Shown piece after piece: positions 5,964 through 15,100 of a stretch of 64,000 nt of DNA. The notes below the pieces were generated by a model. It saw only the letters and a list, made by a program, of their open reading frames with translations, was not told the DNA's origin and did not search any database. Made by a program: the position numbers and the translations under genes. Position 1 is the first letter of the stretch; every line of letters begins with the position of its first letter. This stretch comes from Oscillospiraceae bacterium (GTDB lineage Bacteria; Bacillota; Clostridia; Oscillospirales; Oscillospiraceae), in assembly GCA_015068495.1 (NCBI GenBank), contig SVKL01000007.1, positions 1-64,000 on the forward strand, given 5' to 3'.

Positions 5964-8900
5964 TTAGAAAGCTTTTCTCTTCTTCAGCAGCAAGCTGACA
6001 ACCACACCAAAGGCGGACAGTAATGCCAGCAAAAGAACGGTTAAGAACTGGAATTCGTCACCGGTCTTAGGAGGAACTTCTTCCTTGGGTGTCGTTTCCT
6101 CCTGCTTGGGAGGCTCCTGCTCGGGTGCCTCTACCTTAGGCAGTTCCTCAGTTTTTGTCTTGCCGCAATCCTTACAGGTAAAGGTCTTCTCGCCAGCCTT
6201 TTCAGTGGTAGCTTCTACAGTTACCTTACCTTCATCCCAGTTGTGCTTCACAGCCTCGCTCTTGGCGCCGCAAGCACAGACGTGCCAGTGGTTATCTGCA
6301 TCAGTTTCCCACTTTGTTTCGTCATAGGTATGCTTAACTTCGTCTTTCTTCTCGCCGCATACACAGGCGTTCCAGTGGGTTTCCTCACCGGCAGTTAACT
6401 GTTCGGAATAGGTGTGCTTGGCTGTATTCTCTTCACCGCAACCTACCACAGAGCAAATGCTCTTATGGGTATCGCCGTCTACCTTTTCCCAAATTTCAAA
6501 GGTATGGTCTGCCAGTGCGCCGGCTGCAAAGGTCTCTGTGCCCTTTGCACCGCAGTAGCAGCTCTTATAATAGGTTGCCTGCGTGATACAGGTTGCAGGT
6601 GTTGCCTTATACTGTTCCGTTGCCACCTGCTTGTCGTATACGTGAGCCAGCAGGCTGCCGGCCTCAAAGGTGGTTGTGCCCTTTACACCACAGACGCAGC
6701 TATGGTTGTAAACTGCCTTCTTGGTGCAGGTTGCGCCGCTTACCTTGTAGGCTTCTGCGACCTTTTCCTGGTCATAGATGTGGTCTGCCAGTGCGCCGGC
6801 TGCGAAGGTCTCTGTGCCCTTTGCGCCACAGTAGCAGCTCTTGTAATAGGTTGCCTGGGTGGTACAGGTTGCAGGTGTTGCCTTATACTGTTCCGTTGCC
6901 ACCTGCTTGTCATATACGTGAGCCAGCAGGCTGCCGGTTTCAAAGGTGGTTGTGCCCTTTGCACCGCAGACGCAGCTATGGTTGTAAACCGCCTTCTTGG
7001 TGCAGGTTGCGCCGCTTACCTTATAGGCTTCTGCTACCTTTTCCTGGTCATAGATGTGGTCTGCCAGTGCGCCGGCTGCGAAGGTCTCCGTGCCCTCTGC
7101 GCCGCAGTAACAGCTATAATGATAGGTTGCCTGTGTGGTACAGGTTGCAGGTGTTGCCTTATACTGTTCCGTTGCCACCTGCTTGTCGTATACGTGAGCC
7201 AGCAGGCTGCCGGTCTCAAAGGTGGTTGTGCCCTTTGCACCGCAGATACAGCTATGGTTATAAACCGCCTTCTTGGTACAGGTTGCACCGCTTACCTTGT
7301 AAGCATCTGCCACCTTTTCCTGATTGTAAGTATGAGGTTCCAGTGCGCCGGCTGCGAAGGTCTCCGTGCCCTCTGCGCCGCAGTAACAGCTATAATGATA
7401 GGTTGCCTGGGTGGTGCAGGTTGCAGGTGTTACCTTATACTGTTCCGTTGCCACCTGCTTGTCGTATACGTGAGCCAGCAGGCTACCGGTTTCAAAGGTG
7501 GTTGTGCCCTTTGCACCGCAGATACAGCTATGGTTGTAAACTGCCTTCTTGGTACAGGTTGCACCGCTTACCTTGTAAGCATCTGCCACCTTTTCCTGAT
7601 TGTAATTGTGAGGCTCCAGCGCGCCGGCTGCGAAAGTCTCAGTTCCCACTGCTCCACAGGTACAGGTATAGTAGTACGTTGCCTGGGTGGTACAGGTTGC
7701 ATTGGTTGCCTTCAGATCGTCGCGCACAACAGCTTGGTTGTAGTTATGGTCTGCCACATTGCCATATTGGAAGGTCGCAGTGCCCTTTGCGCCGCAGTAA
7801 CAGCTATAATAATAAACAGCGGGGACGCCACAGGTAGCTTCAGATACCTTATACTGTTCCGTTGCCACCTGCTTGTCATATACGTGAGCCAGCAGGCTGC
7901 CGGTTTCAAAGGTGGTTGTGCCCTTTGCACCACAGACGCAGCTATGGTTGTAAACTGCCTTCTTGGTGCAGGTTGCTCCGCTTACCTTATAGGCTTCTGC
8001 CACCTTTTCCTGGTCATAGATGTGGTCTGCCAGTGCACCGGCTGCGAAGGTCTCCGTGCCCTCTGCACCGCAGTAACAGCTATAATGATAGGTTGCCTGG
8101 GTGGTACAGGTTGCAGGTGTTACCTTATACTGTTCTGTAGCCACCTGCTTGTCGTATACGTGCGCCAGCAGGCTGCCGGTCTCAAAGGTGGTTGTGCCCT
8201 TTGCACCGCAGATACAGCTATGGTTGTAAACTGCCTTCTTGGTGCAGGTTGCGCCGCTTACCTTGTAAGCTTCTGCCACCTTTTCCTGATCATACACGTG
8301 AGGCAGCGTGCTGCCGGTCTCAAAGGTGGTTGTGCCCTTTGCGCCGCAGGAACAACTATAATAATAGGTTGCCTTGTTGGTACAGGATGCATCGTCCGCC
8401 TTGTACGCATCGGAAATTACCTGCTGATTGAAGTTATGTGCCTGCGTGTCCACGTAGCCACAAGTAGCAACAGAACAGGTACGCTTATGGCTGTTGTTGT
8501 CCACCTTCACCCAATCGCCAAAATTGTGGGCTTCTGTGATCTTGTGTCCACAGCCGGAAACGGTACATTCCTTTTTGTGATTTTGGGCATCGTCCTGCAC
8601 CCAGTTCTCACCCATAATATGATCACATTTCACAGTAATTGACACACCGGTAGAATTGTCCAGAATGTTACTGGTATCCACACCGATAGATGTTTCGTTA
8701 CCAATTTCGAAGGTACCGAAGGGTGCGTTGTCCTTAACCTTCATTTCGAAGGAGAAGAGGTCGCCGGTCACAACAGCAGTGCTGTCGCCTGCCATAGAAA
8801 AGAATGTAAAGGAACCAACGCCTTCCTCAGGCAACACCACAGGGAACAACATCAGTCCCGCAGGTGCCTGCACCAAACATGCGCCGCTAACCATTTCAAA

Positions 8901-9110
8901 CACAGCGCTATCATAAATCAGCGCTACAGCGCCCATACCGATCACATCGGAGTTGGTCAGGGTCGCAGTGACGGTGAAGGTTTCGCCCCGCTTCAGCTGG
9001 TTAGCTGAAGCGTTAAGGGCGCTGCTGCTGGTTTCAAACATCGCAAATACCGGCGATGTCAAGGAAAACAGAAGCACCAAACACATTAAAATTGCGATTG
9101 ATTTTTTCAT
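5964..9110 (-). CDS. Cell-wall-anchored cohesin protein with Cys-rich repeats
   Basis: About 1048 residues from the ATG at 9110 (GAGGT 9 bases upstream). Order: signal peptide (1-22), cohesin-like domain (about 28-160) similar to the one at 3879-4661, then about 18 modules of 44-46 residues with one Cys and a later C-x-C (for example ATCTKKAVYNHSCICGAKG). They alternate as a two-module, 276-bp unit in which YDKQVATEQYK recurs six times. A Glu/Pro-rich stretch and a PPKTGD motif, hydrophobic helix and KKRKAF tail complete an LPXTG-like wall anchor. It lies immediately downstream of the giant dockerin gene and is probably its scaffold or anchor. The Cys pairs may form disulfides or bind metal. 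The exact sorting motif is atypical (Pro for Leu) and no sortase is in the window. Confidence 0.8.
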   Translation of the reverse strand: MKKSIAILMCLVLLFSLTSPVFAMFETSSSALNASANQLKRGETFTVTATLTNSDVIGMGAVALIYDSAVFEMVSGACLVQAPAGLMLFPVVLPEEGVGSFTFFSMAGDSTAVVTGDLFSFEMKVKDNAPFGTFEIGNETSIGVDTSNILDNSTGVSITVKCDHIMGENWVQDDAQNHKKECTVSGCGHKITEAHNFGDWVKVDNNSHKRTCSVATCGYVDTQAHNFNQQVISDAYKADDASCTNKATYYYSCSCGAKGTTTFETGSTLPHVYDQEKVAEAYKVSGATCTKKAVYNHSCICGAKGTTTFETGSLLAHVYDKQVATEQYKVTPATCTTQATYHYSCYCGAEGTETFAAGALADHIYDQEKVAEAYKVSGATCTKKAVYNHSCVCGAKGTTTFETGSLLAHVYDKQVATEQYKVSEATCGVPAVYYYSCYCGAKGTATFQYGNVADHNYNQAVVRDDLKATNATCTTQATYYYTCTCGAVGTETFAAGALEPHNYNQEKVADAYKVSGATCTKKAVYNHSCICGAKGTTTFETGSLLAHVYDKQVATEQYKVTPATCTTQATYHYSCYCGAEGTETFAAGALEPHTYNQEKVADAYKVSGATCTKKAVYNHSCICGAKGTTTFETGSLLAHVYDKQVATEQYKATPATCTTQATYHYSCYCGAEGTETFAAGALADHIYDQEKVAEAYKVSGATCTKKAVYNHSCVCGAKGTTTFETGSLLAHVYDKQVATEQYKATPATCTTQATYYKSCYCGAKGTETFAAGALADHIYDQEKVAEAYKVSGATCTKKAVYNHSCVCGVKGTTTFEAGSLLAHVYDKQVATEQYKATPATCITQATYYKSCYCGAKGTETFAAGALADHTFEIWEKVDGDTHKSICSVVGCGEENTAKHTYSEQLTAGEETHWNACVCGEKKDEVKHTYDETKWETDADNHWHVCACGAKSEAVKHNWDEGKVTVEATTEKAGEKTFTCKDCGKTKTEELPKVEAPEQEPPKQEETTPKEEVPPKTGDEFQFLTVLLLALLSAFGVVVSLLLKKRKAF
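6500..8430 (-). repeat. 276-bp tandem coding repeats
   Basis: The coding region carries near-identical 276-bp units (two 46-residue modules). Recognisable landmarks, the VYDKQVATEQYK codons, lie near 6631, 6907, 7184, 7460, 7872 and 8149. The irregular 7460 to 7872 step contains a diverged pair of modules. High nucleotide identity implies recent expansion or gene conversion. Confidence 0.8.
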
Positions 9111-9149
9111 ATTTATACCTCGTTTCGTAGGTTTACAACATACACCCAA

Positions 9150-12100
9150 TTACTCAAGGGGGAATCTGTTGGGCATAGTTACGTGAAGCAGCAGACGAAT
9201 GACATCATCGCGGGTTACCTGCGTGTCTCCGTTAAAGTCTGCTTCCGCATCCAGCGGGAATCTATTCGGCATTGTTACGTGGAGCAGCAGACGAATGACA
9301 TCATCGCGGGTTACCTGCTCGTTGCCGTCAATATCGCCCAGAATTGCCATAAGAATGTCCACAATCACATCCTGATCCGAAACGGTCATAGACATCTTCT
9401 TGGTGGGCAGACCACTCTGAGTAGCCTCAATCTCATAGTCATTGGCAACCACGTTATCAAACCGATATGTGCCGTTCTTGGAAACAGATACTGTCTCCAG
9501 CACCTCGCCGCCGCTGAGCAGTTTCACTTCTGTGCCGGCAAGGTCACTTGCGCCTCTAACAGTACCGGTGATGGTAACACCGGTAACCTCTACCACTGCA
9601 TAGTAACTGAAGTGGTCGGTATCGAAGACCATACGACCGTCCTTATATTGGGCGTTCATATCCGTTACCGTTCCATCGTCTGCAATGTGGAAGACCTTAC
9701 AACGCTTGCTTTCCATATGCACAGGCACGGGGATAGATACCTGAACGGTTTGCTCCGGCTGCACAGGCTCGCCATCCTGCTCCAACGTAATGTCGAAGAT
9801 CACGGCATTGTTTTCCTGAATAATCTCAGGCATCTCAGGCATCTCGGGAAGCTGTGTTTCCTCATAAACTTTCTCAACTACCAGTTCCACATTGCTCTCC
9901 ACTGCGCCTTCCGGAGCACTGATTTCAATCTTTTCCTGATCGTTGCTAAAGTTCAACTTCTCCTCATTGACCGTTACATTAAAGGTTGCACTGTAGTCGC
10001 CGTAAGTGACGGTAATGGTCTGTACACCACCCAAGTTTGCATCATAACCGGTAACGATGTAGTCAGTAATGCTTTCCTCGCTGCCGTCATTGAAGGTCAA
10101 CATCACTTCAAGGCCACGGGTACGCAGCTCTTGCCGCATATCGTACTCCCGTGTGTAAGGCAACTGCGCCAAACGGATGCCGGTAGCTTCTGCCGGGTTA
10201 CGCAGGGTAACAGTATTCGTCTTTGCTGTCTGACCCAGAAGATCAGTTACCAAACAATAAACTCTACCTTGAGCAGTATTCCGATCCACCGTCATAGTCA
10301 ACTCGATACTATCTCCGCCCACGGGCACGAATTTCTTGGTGCCGGGTGCAGCGTAGTACCACTGATAGCTAAGCCGCTGACCGTAAGCTTCCGCAGATAG
10401 GGTAATCGTCTCGCCGGGAGCGACCGTTTCGCTGACAGGCTGCCGGGTAATGGTGGGCACATTACAAGCATACCAACTATTATTATCTTCAGGCAAGCTG
10501 TTCCAGGTCTTGTTTGCGCCTGTATAGAACGCGGAGATGCCGATTTCATCGAAGGCACCCTGCATATTCGGCTGATCGCCCAGGAATACCAAATTCCTTA
10601 TGCGATTGTCAGTAAACGCATGTGCGCTAATGTCCTTTACGCTGGCAGGAATGGTCAGATTCGTAATGCCGGTTCCTGCAAAGGCATAATAACCAATGGC
10701 AGTTACCGTATCCGGGATGATGATTCCTTCAATGCCCCGGCAATCAGCAAATGCGCCGTAAACAATCTCGGTAACACCAGCAGGAATTTCAAGGCATTCC
10801 ACCCACATATAGCAGTCTCTGAACGCCATTTCACCAATGGTGGTCAGACTCTTAGGCAGTCTGAAGTTATTAAGCGATGCCCCAACAAACGCCTCGGCAC
10901 CAATGGTTGTAACGGAATCAGGCAGCTCCACTTCCCGCAACCAATTGCACGAATAGAATGCCTTATCTCCAATTGCAGTAACCGCATCGCCCATAGTAAC
11001 CATCCGTAGAGAAGCGCAATAGGCGAATGCCTCAGCGGGAATTTCCGTAATACCTGCAGGCAGTTCTACCAGAATCAGATTCCGGTTGTAAGCAAATACA
11101 TCCTTGGTAAATGCAGTAACCTGCAAGCCCTCAATTCTTTCCGGAACTACCAATTCAGTATCCTGTCCGGTGTAACCGATTATGGTTACCGTTCCGTCCC
11201 CGTTCTCCTCATACTCCCAGTAGTTCTCGCCTTCGCCGCAAATAGTACAAATACCATTTTCATCGAAGGAGTGGGACATTTTTCCCTTTCGTACTGTCTC
11301 GGTCTTGTCACAGATAGAGCAGTAGAAGGTAACGGTTGTACAGGTCTGGCTGGTGGTTACCTCATTTCCGATTGCCTCGCAGTGGAGGGTGGCATTCCAC
11401 AACTCTTCACTGTAGTTCTCCATATTGTACCACTCATCCTGAGTGCCGGTATACAACACGTGAGACAGTTTTTCACAACCATCAAAGGCTGAACCATCAA
11501 TGTAAGTAATGGTATCAGGAACAGTAACGCTCACCAGGTTTTTATTGAATGCATAAACTCTGTAAGAAATCTCAGTAACCGAGGAGGGCAGCTTAATCTG
11601 GGTGGCGTTTGTGCCGGAGAAAGCTTCGGCGTACACCATTGTTATATTGTCTCCCAAATCCAGATCGCCCAAGGGACAATTTGCAAAAGCGGAATTGGAA
11701 ATCTCCACTGCCTCACAGTCAAAGATTACTTCTGTCAACGCAGAGTTTTCAAAGGCTCCGGACCCAACATATGTTATCTGCTTGGGCAAGGTTACTGATG
11801 TCAAGCCGCTATTGACGAAGCCGCGATAGGGAATTTCCATAACACCGCTTCCAAAGTCAATTTGGGTCAGATTCCGGCAGTCAGCAAACACCTCTGAGCC
11901 CAGATAACCCAGACTGTCCGGCAATTCAATGGACTTCACACCGCTATCCGCAAAGGCAGCATCATAGATAACTTCCAATCCACTGCCAAAGCTGACGGTC
12001 TCCAGATCTCTACAGCCCAAGAATGCAAGGAAATCAATGCTCATCAGGCTATCCGGCAGCTCCAAAGCCTTCAAATTGCTGCACTCGAAAGCACTAGGTC

Positions 12101-15100
12101 CTATATCTGTAATGCCCTCTTCAAAGGTGATTCTCTCCACAGACGAGCCGTAGAACGCCCCATTGCCGATGGTATACACATAGGAAGGCACCGTTAGGCT
12201 TTCAATATCGATGTTGTAGAAAGTATAGTTGCCTATACCGTAAACCATATCTGTAACATTTTCGCTGTCTGTTGCCAAATTCGGCAGCACCAGATCCGTA
12301 ATCTTCTCGCCGTTCAGATACAGGTCACGCGCATAGAACAGAGGGTTAGACGTGGGGCTCGCAAATTCAATGCGGCACCAGGCGGTAAGATCGGAGATAT
12401 TGACCTTATTCAGGTTTTCGCAACCCTCAAAGGCATAATAACCAATTACCTGAAGCTTTTCCGGAACGGTAACTGTCTCGATGTTGGCATTAATGAACGC
12501 ATAGTTGTTAACGCCGATGACCTCTCCAAAGTATCCGCTGTAAATCCGGTCTACCACCGTCTCGGGCAGTACCAAATCGGTAATTTTCTCGCCATTCAGG
12601 TACAAATCACGGGCATAATACAAAGGATTGGCTCTTTCATTGCCAAACATTGTGCCGCTCCAGGCGCCCAGATCGGTGATATATACCTTTTTCAGATTCT
12701 CGCAGTCTGCAAAGGCGTTATGGCCGATATCCGCTATCCGTGAAGGAATGGTTACCGATTCAAAGCTAGCGCCTGCGAAGGCAAGACTGTTAATTCTATT
12801 TCTGGAATAAACACCCTCTGCCACAGTTTCGGGCAACACCAGATCCACAATCTTTTCGCCGTTCAGGTACAGGTCGTGGGCAATTTCCAGAGGATTGCTA
12901 TCGAACCAAATGGAATTGCACCAATACTCAAGATCGGTAATGTGGACCTTCTGCAGGCTGTCCAACGGACCCCGCATATCAATCTCTCGGACACCTACAG
13001 GAATGGTGATTTCCTCCAGCTTGGTGTGGCCATAGAACATTGTATATACAATGCTTACCACATTGGGGCTCACGGAAACAGCAGTCAGATTACTGCCTGC
13101 AAAAGCGAAGGGCTCGATGTCGGTAACAGACTCCGGCATCACATAGCTGCCGGTAGCAGCGGCTGTTGCCTTTATCACCGTGGTCATCTCGGGATCGTAG
13201 ATGATGCCATCCACCATCTTATATTCCTTGATTCCAGCGCCAAGCTGAATATTGACGCTGGCATATATCTCTGTATAGGGGAACTCTAAATCAAACAAGA
13301 TGTTTGCATCGGTAACAGAATCCGGCATCACATGCAGATCTGTCTTTGCAGGAGGATATGCCACCAAAGCGGTAACTGCCTTGTTGTATACCACACCGTC
13401 AATGCTGCACAGGTAGGGATTGTCTTCTGCAATCTCGATGCATTCCAGATTTCTGGCACGCTCCAGCATCGCCGGGCTCAAGGAGGCAATGCCGCTACCG
13501 ACCATCAGCTTTTTCAGCGGCAGTATCCAACCATTGGGCGTCCTCAAGAAATTGCCGGACAACGCGGTTACGCAGTCGGGAATCCGAACTTCCAGCGCAT
13601 ACTCCAGACCTTCACCCAGAGAGGTAATGCCCACTACAGGGTAGCCATCAATGGTCTCAGGAATCTGCAGGATCTCTGTCTGCATAGTGCAGCCGTTGAT
13701 AATTGCCTTGCCGTCCTGAACAAAGTAGGTAAAGCCGTTATCCTCAGTCTTCCGACATACCGACACGTACACATCGTACCACTTGCCGTCAAATCTCACT
13801 TGCGCAAGATAAGTATTGTCTTCCAGCCAAGGCATATCAACGCTCTGATTATCCGACCACGTGTAAATATCGAAAGACATACCATCGTGCTCTACACCGC
13901 TGTAGCCGGTTCCCTGCTTTGCAGTACCGTCCTTAAAGTTGACGGTATAGGACAACTTGTCCGCCCAGTTGTACTCAAAAAACTTGTTTCCGGTTTCCCA
14001 GTCATTAGACCAATAACCGTCCACATTCGCTTCTACAATGATGGGATTGAACACCACGCGCTGCACCGGGTATTCCTTCACCACGACCTTGATGGTACCT
14101 ACTCTGCTGCTGCTGTAATACCTTACCCGAAGGGTGTAGGTTTTTCCGGCAGTCAAATCCCAGGAAATCTTGAAGCTGCCGTTTCCGCCGCTGTCATCGT
14201 CGGAAGTCAGCTCGTTTCCGTTTTCATCATACAGTTCAGCATAAGTATCCTCATGATACTGGGATTTCGCGCAGAAGATATACTGTCCGCTTTCTGTGGG
14301 GGTAAACAGCGTATCCTGCTCATCTCCGGGTTCCTCTATGTTGACATCATTTTCTCCTAAGGAAATCACCTGTTTAACTGTAGGAACGATGGTTACAGAT
14401 GTCTGCGCCGTTGCTCCCAAAATGGATACTGTTGTCGTATAGGTATTCCCAACCGTCCACTGGTTGTTCCAGCTTTGGTTGTCAGAACTGGAAATGCCAT
14501 ACCACTCATCCTGATAATAGAAGCCGCTGTTGCAGTTACCGGTGAAGACAGAGCCGTCATTCATTGTAACGGTATATTGCGCTTTGTTGTACCAGTTGTA
14601 GCGGAAATAAGAGTACTCGATACCATCGATCCAGAAACTACTCATATGACCGTTTCTGTTTTCCTTTATGGTAACAGACGTTACCGTAATGCTGACCACG
14701 GGAGAGGGAACAATGGTCACAGGGACTTGCGCAGTCTGTCCCATAATAGATACCTCAATATAATAGGTATTGCCCACTGTCCATTGGTTCTCCAAGCTCT
14801 GATTTGTGAAGAAGCTAAAGGAGTATCCGTTATCATCCCAAACCAATCCTTCGCTGACTCTGCCGCTTTGGGTCGTTCCGTCAGTAAAGTTGGCGGTATA
14901 TTGTATTTTACTTGCCATATCCCATGGCTGATAATAGAAGTAGGATACGTTTGTCTGGGTTTCAGCATCCCAATCCGAGCTCATATTACCACAGGTTCCC
15001 TCGATAACCGTAATGGGAGTAAAGGTAATGCTCTCCAGAGGGGAAGCGGTAATGGTTACAGGAATCTTCGCCTCATGACCGCCTACAGTAGCATCTACAT

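Noticed and set aside
6414-8642. 742-codon plus-strand frame across the repeats
   Set aside because: A shadow of the 276-bp coding repeats on the minus strand; the minus-strand frame has signal peptide, cohesin and anchor.
9183-10400. 405-codon plus-strand frame
   Set aside because: Antisense to the dockerin and Ig domains of the giant protein; no start signals.
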